Of a DNA stretch of 64,000 nucleotides, positions 10,690 to 21,712 are shown piece after piece; the first letter of the stretch is position 1; the number at the start of each line of letters is the position of its first letter. Source of the DNA: Melampsora larici-populina 98AG31 (taxonomy: Eukaryota > Basidiomycota > Pucciniomycetes > Pucciniales > Melampsoraceae). The DNA lies in the NCBI RefSeq assembly GCF_000204055.1, contig NW_006768817.1, positions 101,946 to 165,945 on the forward strand, written 5' to 3'. The notes beneath the pieces are model-generated. The model made no database searches. It was given only the letters and a program-made list of their open reading frames with translations, and was not told the DNA's origin. Position numbers and translations under genes: made by a program.

Positions 10690-11020
10690 TACGTACCTAT
10701 CTATTTTTTTTTCTTGTTTAGCTATGAGAAATTATCACTTTTTGTTGTACCTGGTTTTTTTGAGTTTTTTTTCTTATTGAGCTATGTCAAATTATTACGT
10801 TTCTTTGTACCTATTTAGTTTTATTTATTGTTTAGCTATGACAAATTATCATTTTCTTTGTATCTAGTTTTTTAGTCTTTTTTTCTTTTCTCTCAAAATC
10901 ATTACTATTTCTTTATGTTCATATTCTTTGACTCGTGAGTCGTACTGTTTGAAATTATCACTTTTCTTTGTATCTAGTTTTTTAGTCTTTTTTTCTTTTT
11001 TCTCAAAATCATTACGTTTT
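10690..11020 (+). repeat. Degenerate ~55-60-bp tandem repeats, T-rich
   Basis: At least three units carry TAGCTATG(A/T)(G/C)AAATTAT followed by TTTNTTGTACCT (near 10720, 10780 and 10835). Two further units carry CTAGTTTTTTAGTCTTTTTTTC followed by CTCAAAATCATTAC (near 10865 and 10975). They fill the gap after the repeat-protein gene. 11021-11444, up to the transposase stop, shows nothing recognisable. Confidence 0.6.
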
Positions 11021-11444
11021 AAATCATTATCCGACAGCCCATCATCTACACGCAGATGAAAAAATGAAAAAAGTAAGATGAAAGGATGGACTGAGATCAC
11101 GATCACAAAATGGTCAAGTCAAGAACGACTTGGTGAACATACTCCTCGAGAACAATATCTGTTCCCGTGCTGCCAATTCCCTCACTCGCTGTTACAACTG
11201 AAAATTTGATCACTTGTTAACTCAAAATCTTTGTTTCAGCAATAATACAATTCAAAAAAGACCACCGTTTTGATTCCATAAAAAAACTTGCTTCGTATCA
11301 TACGAAGATACATAAGTTCTCAGCTCAGCGTCACAAGATAAAAGAAAGGGTTTGAACATTTGACCCTTAACCCATTTCAACCACTTTCATCAACGAGTGA
11401 GCTCTGTCAAAGAACCACCATAGAAATTGATCAATTGGTGCAAG

Positions 11445-14400
11445 TCAACTACACAAATAGTAGTAACTACTCACATGATTTTCCAAGCTGACCATAGAGT
11501 ACGTACCCCTTGAAATATCAAAGCTTCCTTCTGGATTCCAAATGGCAGCAACATGACCTATGACATCACAGAAGTCAACAACTACCTGCTCTCCTGTATT
11601 GTCATATAAAATAGTCGCTTTGAGGAGTGGATATTGCAAGTAGATATTTTTAGAAGAATCAGAGTCGTCTAGAGGTTCGAATGGCTCCACTGATAGAAAT
11701 TTGGCTTCCGGGATAGCTTCTGACTGGAATATAAAATTGATTTTACCGTATGATTTCCTACCATGAAAGATATATGCAACCATACTATTACCTTTGGTGA
11801 TGGAATGACTTGCATAGGTCTTTCTTGAGACTCTAATTCTATTTGTACTTTGTACCACGGCAGGCAATATTTTAGCATTATGAGATGTCTCGGAGTTTGC
11901 GTTGAGGGGGCGAGAGAATTGACCGTATCGTTGTTCCAAGTGGTTGTTCAAATAGTCCAGCCAAACCTTGTATGTATCATCGCCTAGTTCCGACTCTTTC
12001 CATCTAGGTGATGAAAGACCGGTAAGCTTCTCAATGGCGAAATCCCGGATGTGTTTTTCCGCTTTGTCAAGATAGGTGGGTGCCTGGTTCAAGATAGCCA
12101 GAAAATATCCCTGCCGAGAGAAGGATTGGCATAATGTTTTATCCAATTGATCTGCAGAAATTGACCATCAGCAACACTAAGATATAGAAAGGCAACGCAA
12201 AGCTTACCCAGGTGACGGTTAGTTGGTATGTCAGACAAAGCTCCATTGACACGTTCACCAAAGTAACTAGCTGTGGCTGCAGGAGGCCCATATAGGACGG
12301 CAAGTTCGGGTAAGTGTTGGGAGTAGTGCATGTTGGGTTTGACACTGACATGCGGCCAATGTTCGCTTGTGTGGTGACGAAAACTTTGAATTTTAGACTG
12401 GAGGATATCTCCATGATCTTTGCTCCAACTTCGAGATACGATTAGGTTGGATATCTCTATGGCCTTTATGATACTCTGACACATTATCTCCTCCTGGAGA
12501 TCTGGAGACTTGTAGATATTTGGAATAGTTATAAGAACCATGTATACTGTATAGAAGGACATCCATTCAGAAGCCTTGATGTACCCAGCACTGACCGTCC
12601 CAATTTTGTTGGGGACCCGAGTCATCCAAGAAGGAGTGAGAACCTTTTCCATAGTCCGATGAAGTGTATACAAACATTTCGGCGTGATACGTATTGCATC
12701 GGAAGGAACTTCAACTCGGGCACGCTTCTTCTTTTTTGGTCGCTTTTTAGTCTTTGCAGCTTCTTGGTCGGGTTGAGCTTGTGTAGTTGTAGTGCGCTTT
12801 CTACCAAGAATAGTGGAATCGGAGTCATCATCGTTTCCAGAGTCACAAAAGTCCTCAGAATCACGTTTACTTTCGGCGCTAGAGCCACTTTGGTCTTCGC
12901 GGGTGCTTTCTTCTTCAGTCCTGGACTTCTTCCTACTCTGACTTGAACTGATAGGTTCAGTAGCGAGACTATTTCTTTTTCGACTCGGATATCGGGTGGG
13001 TGCATCTCAAACAATGAAGGTATAAGTCAGTCCATGTCACTGGTATGGTAATCGGAGAGCTTTGAAAATTTAACCATACCTCGAGTAGAGTTGTTGGTAT
13101 CAGATCGGGCGTCAGAATGGCTGGAATCGGTCTCTTGAGAAGCCTTTTGTCTTGTGTTATACCGATGGATATTAGCAGCAGGCTCTGATGCATGCTCTTC
13201 CATGGAAGCTAAGTCAAATGAATGAGTGCTGGTCGTCGGATTGTCTTCTTTGGCAGAAGCGTTAAGATTGTCTTCAGAGGTGTGAGATGATCGAGGCTGG
13301 GTAGGGGGTCCTGTAAAATCAAACTGCAGATATTGATTGAGTGTTCATCATACCGAACATCTTCACATTTTAAGCATGTTTCTTCAAGACTAGAAAGACT
13401 TACAGTAAAATCTCCATAAATTCCCCTTTCCGCATTGTATTGTTCCATCGACTTCAAAATACTTCCTGCATCTTCAATTCGTAATACTGAAATTGCATGA
13501 TCTTTCATGATACCGAGTAGAAGACAGTGCATGATGTCTATGCTAACGAAATTGTTGGGTTGCCAGTAAGGTAGCTCGGAAAAAACGCTGAATCTCACAC
13601 CATACGTGTTAAAGACTTTCTCTTGATCTTGCAGATTAGACGCATCAATCCAGGATTGGGCATGATTGGGATCCTCGCACCGCTTTGGCCATTTGCTATA
13701 ATCAATCTCGTCCATGTCCTTTCTTAACAAATCGCAATGTACACAAAAGTGTGTTGCAGAATGCGATGCAAATCCCGACATTTTCCTCATCGCGACCAAA
13801 TCGGCGATGAGGGGCCACAAAGCAACTCGTATAAGTCGGCCGTCTGGATACTGTGAAGTTGATGTGAAGTGAATGCCTCTCCAAAAGTCTTGGAGCTCTG
13901 TCACCAAAGGTTTCAACAAGTAGTTCATTTGATCCAACTTTGGTTCACGAGGACCAGGAATTGTACCATAAAGGAAGAGGTATTCGCGCTTGTATCGGAT
14001 GCTGGGAGGAAGACTAAGACACACAAGAAGTAGGTTGCCAGTCGAAATTTGACGTCGAGATCCACCGCCATACGGATTGAACCAGTCACAGTAAAATCCA
14101 AAGACTAGATGGCCAGTTCTGAGAGTATAGGGACTTCCAGAATATTCAAATGTTTTCCACATCTCACCGTCCCATACGTCTGACATCGTAGAAGGGTCTT
14201 TGCTGGTATATCGTAGAGAGGCATCTAGATTGTACTCAAATTGAGGCAGCATCATCATCTTTGCCAGCCATACCTTCAAGGAATGATGGTAGAAAACCCG
14301 ATGAGGTTTGCGAACAGCGTCGTAAAGGCTGGCGTCACATGCAGTACGGACGATATCGACTGGTTTCTGTCTTTTTCTAGTCGAATCTTTGAGAAATAGG

Positions 14401-15215
14401 GGATTATCACAGTTAAGCTTATAATCGGCCTCGTTTTCAGGTTTTGGTGCGCCATGTAAAGCAAAACACCTAGGACAGCACAGCTCTGAATTGATCTCAG
14501 TGTTCAAATTGAGTCGGTCAAATACTGTAGGTAGGCTGGTAGGTATCTGGTCCCAAAATGGTTCCCCAACGTATTTTGCTTCGAGAAGTGCTTGTTCGAT
14601 CTGAAACTTGGAGAAGTGAAGCATTGTTCGACATTCATGGTGGCTAGTTTTCGAAACAATGTTGCTGTGCGCCGCCATAAGCATGGCTATTAAACAAGAT
14701 GGCTGCCGAAGATAGACCTCCCTGATACGATAAGCAGAAGTGTCCACCCATCGTGATTGCTGGCTGGACTCATTGGGACTACTTGGGGTCGGTTCAGCCA
14801 TCGGGAATACATCGATTGCAGGTTGATTCTGTCTTGATCGTGATGATGGCATGTGGCGTGATCGATTCGGGAGATCGCCTGTACTCAAGGATCTTCTACG
14901 ACGAGTCTGATAGGGGAGACGCCAAGATAAGCTTTTGACTCTGAGATTTGACATCACAAAATCAACCCGTCAACATACCAAGGGTTGTGTCTGAGTGAGT
15001 CCCCGGGATGAATCACCGTGTCCATTGGCATTTGGCGACGGGCGACGATCGGGATGATGAAGATTCTCTTGGCGTATTGCTTCTACTTTGCGTGCATGAG
15101 CTTCGGCGTTTTTTTTACTCCTATTAACTCCTTGGTGAAGAACTCCGCCAAGCTGAAATGTTTGAGTGGAACATCCAAGTTCGATGCAAAGACAAGGACG
15201 AAGTTTTGGTGCCAT
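11445..15215 (-). CDS. Tnp2-like transposase of a CACTA/Plavaka-type element
   Basis: A multi-exon minus-strand gene. The N-terminal exon (start ATG at 15215) encodes a short CLCIELGC zinc-binding-like motif and a basic helix. The largest open block (14957 to ~13400) contains CCPRCFALHG and then the Tnp2 core: FGFYCDWFNPYGGG, LPPSIRYKREYLFLYGTIPG, LVTELQDFWRGIHF, HFCVHCDLLRKD and IDIMHCLLLGIMKDHA. Those are family hallmarks of transposase Tnp2. A Ser/Asp-rich linker with the basic cluster KTKKRPKKKKRARV (~12730) follows, then a C-terminal block with TPSWMTRVPNKIGTVSAG, HYSQHLPELAVLYGPP and YFGERVNGALSDIPTNRHLG, as in fungal Plavaka proteins. Introns are clear at ~14985 (GTATGT), ~13402 (GTAAGT) and 12206-12147; some junctions near 13.3-12.95 kb are unresolved, so intactness is uncertain. 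It would cut and paste its element in the nucleus. I did not find CACTA-type termini. Confidence 0.8.
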
Positions 15216-15681
15216 GGCTGTAGATATCAAGGATGGAATCCTGCTACGAGATTTAGACTGTCGATGTCGATGTGCACCTGTTGAGTTTATGACTAGTGGT
15301 CACATGACTACATATGTCTCTTGAATTATCAAAGGGCTGTGAAACTTTCAGCCACTCCGCCGCTCGTAACATGCCTTAACATGCTTTGTATGATTAACAC
15401 ACGCAGACTGCCATTTGTACCCAGTACAAAAACTGAATGCTCGTTTGCGACTTGTGATCAAGCTTTTGTTAAAGATTAAATCTCTCCAAATAAACATCAT
15501 CTCCACGGTCACCTATCTCACATTGTGATATTGTCAACTTGTTATTTAGATGTGATTATTCAGGGGAATTCCGTAAAATGAATCCACAATGAAATTGGCT
15601 TTTATACGATCACAGCAGGATTGAAAAGAGAAACACAGCAAGATTGAGACACAAAGTACACAGACGAGCAGTACAAAAGTA
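15216..15681. other. Intergenic, no gene seen
   Basis: Spacer between the stop of the next minus-strand gene (15682) and the start of the Tnp2-like gene. It would hold the transposase promoter. No motif stands out. Confidence 0.5.
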
Positions 15682-16880
15682 TCATTTTAATTTGGGGACC
15701 AGCATCTTCCAAATCATCTCGGAATCACTTTCCGACGAGTCACTCGAATGCGCTTGGTGATCTTGGTCTTCGGTATGCTCATTCTTGCTCGAAGAAGTAT
15801 CCATCACGTCGAAGAAAGCGACCGTATCTGATATAGTGGATGGATTTTCAGTCTGAGAACCGTTTTTGCTGGTATCTAGATGCGAATGAGAGAAGGTGTC
15901 GACCGCTCCCTGCACACTCTTGGCTTGGGGAGATATATTTTCTGCGGAGGTTAATAAAATCTCAATGCAACCCTTGAAAGCTACGTAGTTTTCCATAAAC
16001 ATGGTGAATAGTTTGATGAATCCCTCTCGGTCTTCCACCTTTGAGTACAAACAGGATACGTGTCAGATCAATTGCGTTTGAGGGTATATTTGTGAGCTCA
16101 AGCACTCTGAAGAGATATGGAAACGGATTACCTTTTCCTTGGGCGTCGATACCTTGAAATACAGATTGATTTGCTTTGCGATGGATCCATATCTCAATGC
16201 TGTTTCACTCCGTGCCGGTAAGTCGTATTCCATTTTGGCCCCAGACACAATTTCACCTGACTGGAATTGGCCCCGAGCGAGCCTAGAGATTATCGAATGG
16301 ATTTCTCCAGGTTTGAGGGTTTCTGAACTTAATAGTTTCTCACTCAATTGAGACAAGGCCTTGAAACGTCTTTGAAAGTTTTGTAAAGTATTTGACATCC
16401 AATGAAGCTCCCGAGCTGAAATGACCTCAGAAGGGATAGTTCTAGGAATTTGACGTGTTTTTGAGCGTGTTTGATCTGCGGTTGGACGGATGAGTTGAGA
16501 CGCAACATAGACTTCATGATTGGCAGAGTAGAGACTACTTACGTGATTTGTGATTCACAACATTGATTTTTGCTTCTTGCATTACGTCATCGACTGCTCC
16601 AAAATCCTTGAATTTTCTTTTTTTTCCACGGGGCTGCTGTGTATCTGAAGGAGAAAGGGCTATTGAACCCAAAGAACCAGGTACTCTCGTCGGTTTGAAT
16701 GAAAATGGCATGTTTGTGTTATATTGCGAAGTTGAGCGGGCAGTGCGGAAGGGAGAAGATTCTTTTAATGTCTGATTCTTTTTGGAATGGGAGTGTTGGT
16801 AGCCTACACCAAAGTCCAGCTCAATCAGAGGTTTTATGTCATCACAGATCGTTCGCCACCATTGTGAGATGTCTCCTGTG
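15682..16880 (-). CDS. Unknown nuclear-type protein with acidic Ser-rich tail
   Basis: No family recognised. Reading the minus strand, an open exon from ~16880 encodes DISQWWRTICDDIKPLIEL, a Ser/Thr-rich stretch, MPFSFKPTRVPGSLGS and the basic cluster PRGKKRKFKD (candidate nuclear localisation signal). It ends at a GTAAGT donor near 16543. The next exon encodes RELHWMSNTLQNFQRRFKAL and a helical region to STPKEK, with donor GTAATC near 16131. The last exon (from ~16038) begins VEDREGFIKLFTMFMENY and ends in a Ser/Asp/Glu-rich tail before the stop at 15682. The true start may lie in an unseen 5' exon, because the first visible block opens directly after an AG. It sits upstream of and co-oriented with the Tnp2-like gene, so it could be that element's second (TnpA-like) protein, or an unrelated gene. 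Confidence 0.55.
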
Positions 16881-17186
16881 AGCGCTGAACTGGGTTACTC
16901 ATATGTGCTTAGGTCTTGTAGTGTACTTTCACCGTAGACTCCCTTGTTTCCTCAGGGGAAACGATCAAACTCAGCTGAAACCTGCACAAAGCTCAACATG
17001 AGAAACGGTTCAAGTGAACCCAGCGATGAAATAGAACCGCTGATCGATGATCATTTGATCAGAATGCTCATGCGAACAGGTCGGCTGAGGCGGAGAGCAG
17101 ACACAGCTTGGGTGAATATTCAGTACGACCCTTTGTAGAATCGTCTCCCGGTCAAGGGAACAAGAAAGTACCAAAACAGCTGGCGT

Positions 17187-17274
17187 TTATTACTCTTACA
17201 TCAAGAGTACCACTTCAATGTAAGGCTTCTTTATTACTCTTACATCAAGAGTACCACTTCAATGTAAGGCTTCT
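17187..17274 (+). repeat. Exact 44-bp tandem duplication
   Basis: Two identical copies, 17187-17230 and 17231-17274, each containing CATCAAGAGTACCACTTC. Perfect identity implies a recent duplication. 16881-17186 and 17275-17566 show no gene. Confidence 0.9.
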
Positions 17275-17566
17275 CTTGTCAAGGACACAAGTTTTGATTT
17301 TATCTTTACGTACCCTATCTCGGATCCAAACGGATACACAGAATCCGAAATTGTTGTCGATGTATATGCAAGAACAGTTATCATTACTGAGTTTCTCATG
17401 AAAAAATCGCGCTACGCTTGATTGCAGGAAGCGGAAGACGAGAGTGACGGAAACATGATGATCACTCCGAGAAATAAAAAACAATTTGATCAAGTCTACA
17501 ACAACGCGAGCATCTGAGCAAAAAAATCAAGAAGACTTAAAAGCCAATGATGTTATGTATGATATG

Positions 17567-17830
17567 TTATATTCCAATCTTGAATATAATGAAATTATTT
17601 ATTTGAAGACAGGAGGCACCGTTATGAGTGCCCATGCGGTCGTCGAGTGATGTCACAGCTGGCATGGCAAGGAAGGGATGTTCTCGGATATAAGTTTCAA
17701 AAGCGGATGAAGACCAACAACGAATAGTTTTGATCGAATCCTTAATCAATCCGGCTTGATATAGGGCTGTAGCACCACCAGCGCGGAGGGAATGGCCAGA
17801 ACGTGATCCTTTAGATGGATGTTCATTTTA
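17567..17830 (-). pseudogene. C-terminal fragment of a tyrosine recombinase
   Basis: The minus strand encodes SGHSLRAGGATALYQAGL, IRCWSSSAFETYIREHP and a short tail to a stop at 17567. This is the catalytic C-terminus of the tyrosine-recombinase fold as found in fungal Crypton-type and related elements: H-x-x-R in GHSLR, a conserved tryptophan in RCWSSS and the nucleophile Tyr in FETYIREHP, all present. Upstream, the frame is broken within ~25 bases and the preceding sequence (to ~17930) shows only a weak continuation in another frame (DRVGPAAAGFDDLLFAYC). The N-terminal half and the first catalytic Arg are absent, so the copy cannot be active. It lies between unknown minus-strand genes. Confidence 0.8.
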
Positions 17831-18062
17831 GCGTTGAACAAGCTACGAGTCGAATGTGTAGTGGCTCAAAGGAACAGTAGGCGAAAAGAAGGTCGTCGAA
17901 ACCGGCAGCAGCTGGTCCGACGCGATCCAGGTTGATTGTACAACTAACAGTAATTCTAGATTTGAACACACTAAGAGACATAATTAAAAGAAGAAAGTAG
18001 TAGAATGCCGTACTGGTTATACGCCTGATACACTTGAAGTAAGCTGATCACCAGAGATAGTA

Positions 18063-20415
18063 CTAGAGATACTCTTTATCAGTGATCTTGTAGTTTCGTG
18101 ACTTTGGTATTGGAATCTTGCTTATGTTTTGTGCAAGCCAGAATCCAGCAAAGTCGAGGAAGAGAGCTTTGGCCAAGTGATAGCGATTTAATTCACGCGG
18201 CTCCCATTGTCCCGCAGATAGAACAAGATCCTTCAGAAACTGAACTATGTATGACTGTGTTCTTCTCCAAACTGGGTCAGAAAATGAATGATTGAGCTTC
18301 ATGAGTTCACTAGTTACAAGCAAAAAATTCACTGCCCGGAGAGTAGAAAAAACGTTTTTGTCCTTCGGGTATATCATCAGGCCCGTTACACCTGAGCAGA
18401 GAAAACTGACAAGTGGTTGAAGATTAGAATGCTCAATATCGACTTCGTTTCGCGCCTTCAAGAGTTCTCCTTTTTGAACTGTCAATCTGCTGACCATGTC
18501 CTGAGAAATGGCTGTACTTATGAGATTGTTGCAGGCCTCGATGTCGGCGTCCAAGGTGACAGAAGCCCATATACTCGCAAACGCCACTACAAGAGAGTAT
18601 ATCGACGCAATGAGTCGGTCCAAGTCTTTGATGCAACCACTAGACAAATTTGATTGGTTGTCTTGTATAGTCTTCTCTCGTATGTAAGCTAATCTTTTGT
18701 AATGATGCCAGCAGGAGATTGCGTTGAGTGAGGTTTGTGCAAGGGGAGGATTCGAGATTGTACTTGGACTCTGTTCCAAGATAAGTCGATTATTGCAGTC
18801 CATTCCAACCAATACCACAGCAGCCATCACGTAATGCATTCCCCGTTCAACAAATGTTGGGGTAGGGTTATGAAACATTCTGAATGTATCCCAGAGATAG
18901 CGTTCGTGGATTGGTATATCTTTAGGCGACTCATTTTGGTCAATTATGTCGAAGTCGAAGATATCTGGCTTGTACCAAGATGTCTGCTCACTTGCATAAA
19001 ATAGTCTTCGATCTGAATTTGAACATAGATTATGTTGCAGGTCAGCTCAGAAAGCAGTCAGGTCTTGCACAAAATCTACATACTATCAGTTCTCTGACAC
19101 CACATCCTAATCCCATGATCTTGTCGGCTGTCGAACGTCACAGCCTGAGGCAACACCTCTTCTGGATCAAAACTTACTGGTGAGCCGCGGACAAGAGCCT
19201 GTAATAAAGCAAGTGCGGCGCTGTGTATCTTCTTGACTTCTGCCGGAATGATTGCCTGCGTTTGTACAGACCGAGATTTGTAGAGATCAATGCGACATAA
19301 CCAGAACGAGCCCAGTTTCGGAGTTTGCTGTGATTGGCGATGGGTGTAGCAGTCTTTCTCGGTGTTGGTGACACTGCACAGATGTAGTATTTTTCGGCTA
19401 TGCAAAATGATTAGAATTAATGTCAAAAATGATTAAAAATGCTATGTTAATGCGTTCAAGATCGACTTCAGCTAGAGTTCGGTTAGTAGCAGTAGCCTCA
19501 AATTCGTGATAAAAAGGTCGAGAGGCAGTTTTCATCCGATCCAAGTGGCTTGAAACTTGTTGCTAGATAGCAAAAAAAGTAGATGAAGCAGTGTCGAATG
19601 GCTAAGTTCCATCAGAGGATCTTATGTAAGATGAGGAGCAAAACGTACAATGCTAGGAGGATCATCACACACTCCATCAGAAGGAAGATCAAAGCAAAGA
19701 TCTTGGCTCAATGAATTTTCAAAAGCAGTCAAAGCCGCGCCATCAACTGAGTCCGCATCCAAAAGTACAGGCAAGGCACTATCTTCTACGTCGGGATCCG
19801 CGAAAGTGTGTTGTATGTTGTTTTTGACCGCTGGAGGAGTAGTAGGTTCCGGTCTGTCGGAAAATTTGCTAGACTTCAAGTTCTTTGTTCCTCTTGATTG
19901 ATTCTGCGACTTTTTCCTCTTAGCTATGCATGAAGCCTTGAGAGTTGATACGCGCGACCGAGAGAGAGTGCGAGTATTCGAACTAGATGCGAGACCATTG
20001 TTGGGAAAGCGGAGAGACCGTCGCAAAGTCTTGTTTTTACTGGCCGTAAAAGTTTTCTTTGAAGCCAGAGCACTAGGACCCTGCTGGTCGACCAATCTAC
20101 GCTTGATTTCTTACAGACAAAATGAAGGCCAAAAATACACCAATATAGTGTTAGAGAGGAATTGTGCGTGTTCATGTACGCGTTGTGTGAGTCATGAACT
20201 GTCACAAACTCACCTTTGATCTCAATTGCAACTTCGCTCAGAACAGCTGTCAGACATGAGTATAGAGATATCGACATGGGATGTTGTAACCATGTTCGTA
20301 CAATTTGATCTATAGAGTCGAGGTCCTGCATGTAAGCCTGTGCACCTTCTGAGTCAGGAGTTCCGGAGGTATTTGTGCTGGTGCAATCAGTCGACATTTT
20401 GGCCATAGGCACCAT
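18063..20415 (-). CDS. Unknown multi-domain protein, paralogue of the 21713-25929 gene
   Basis: Function unknown. Exon 1 (ATG 20415; a nearer ATG is at 20400) encodes AYMQDLDSIDQIVRTWL and HPMSISLYSCLTAVLSEVAI, ending at a GTGAGT donor near 20213. Exon 2 starts after CTGTAAG near 20106 and encodes a basic Ser-rich disordered region to the GTACGT donor near 19648. An exon around 19571-19440 (QQVSSHLDRMKTASRPFYHE) follows, then EVKKIHSAALALLQALVRG and SFDPEEVLPQAVTFDSRQDH near 19240-19090. After a further intron, an open block from ~18990 encodes IFDFDIIDQNESPKDI, DTFRMFHNPTPTFVERGMHY, HSNLQPLVSFLCSGVTGL and SFSDPVWRRTQSYIVQFLKD, stopping at 18063. The N-terminal exon, middle block and C-terminal ~300 residues each align in order with the neighbouring paralogue. 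Exon borders at 19440-19380 are unresolved. Confidence 0.6.
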
Positions 20416-21268
20416 GGAGATGAGGAGGACTTGGTGCTAGTAACAGTTTAATCACGAAGAAATCTATCATGAACTCTTGAAAGGGGTGATTTCTGTGATT
20501 TGACTCTGTTGTGTGGTCCTGGTCAGTGACTCCAGCTTGTCGGCAACTTTGATCATATACAGGTACAAAATTACATATATGTATGTACAAATATTTGTAA
20601 GATAGAATTAAAGTCCACACTTCATTCACCCGAGGACACTTTGAAGCTTGGGATCGACGTTGACCAAGACATTGTCTTAATGTTGAGGTATCACTATATC
20701 AGTGTATACATCTTCGCTACGAATACTTCTTCCCGACCATACTGATTGTTTCCCTTCTTTTTAGGATGCTTACCGAGTGTTCGAAAGATGCTTTCAACCC
20801 ATCAGCTGGTATTCCTGATAGTTTGCTCCTCGTGGAGATGTACTACTCCCTGCACCCATCACTAAAAACTGGAATCCTCCTCAAAGTCCTAAAAAAGGAG
20901 TAGCTCGTTGGTTTGTCAACAAAGTGACTTAGTAAGGTGATATCTACTTATGTTCAAACTAAGCGTCACGGTCGGTTTTGATATCATTTTCATACATAAC
21001 TCTTGAACACATCCTGAAGGGATTGACCAGCAACATCCTGCCGTACCTTTTTCATTTTTTCACCTGATCTGGTTGTGAGCTTGGTCAACTTCTAATTAAA
21101 TTATGAGTTGTATCTGATTGGAACTGATTACACCCGGCCTCGGGAATGGCTGGTCACTGTTGTCTTCAAATTGGAGGGTTGTATCAAAGATTCAAGTGGA
21201 TCATGTGCACCAACCCTCAGATCTCGTGTATTGATGAGCTCAACTTTTAGTTGAAATATTAAATAGTA
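20416..21268. other. Gap with a possible plus-strand coding remnant
   Basis: Around 20762-20935 one plus frame reads AYRVFERCFQPISWYS, then after two stops FAPRGDVLLPAPITKNWNPP and KGVARWFVNKVT. The stretch has protein-like composition but no family I can name, and looks like a decayed gene. The rest is featureless. Confidence 0.3.
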
Positions 21269-21487
21269 AGTTCAACATTTCGTGAAATGTTGAACTCCTA
21301 ATTATAATTCAAAAGGTCCAAGTCAAAAAGACGAGAAAAGATTGTGATTCAGATCACAATGTACTACAATTTCAAAGCACAACAATCGACGAGCAATCAA
21401 AATGTGAGCATACGAGATAAGGAAGCCACACATGAAATGTGAGTTCAACATTGATCATCAGTTCAACATTTCATGAAATGTTGAACT
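21269..21487. repeat. Palindrome cluster downstream of the 21713-25929 gene
   Basis: Two 28-bp palindromes, 21269-21296 (one central mismatch) and 21460-21487 (perfect), share the half-site AGTTCAACATTTCA. A single half-site copy (GAGTTCAACATT) lies at 21441. The same palindrome occurs three times at 26197-26478, on the other side of the gene. Confidence 0.85.
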
Positions 21488-21712
21488 CAGTTCAATGGTC
21501 AACGCCAGAAAAGTGCTTAATTATGCCATCACAAATGTATTATGACCAAGAGCACGGTGAGGCTTTTCATACAGAGGTAGGGCACATGAGACACGGGGGC
21601 TAGGCTGCCTTGATATGGGGTATGTAATTTTCCCTGGATCATTGTCTTATCAGCGTTTACAAACAACGTATTTGAAGGAAAAATTACAACACAGTGAAGT
21701 CATGATCATCAA

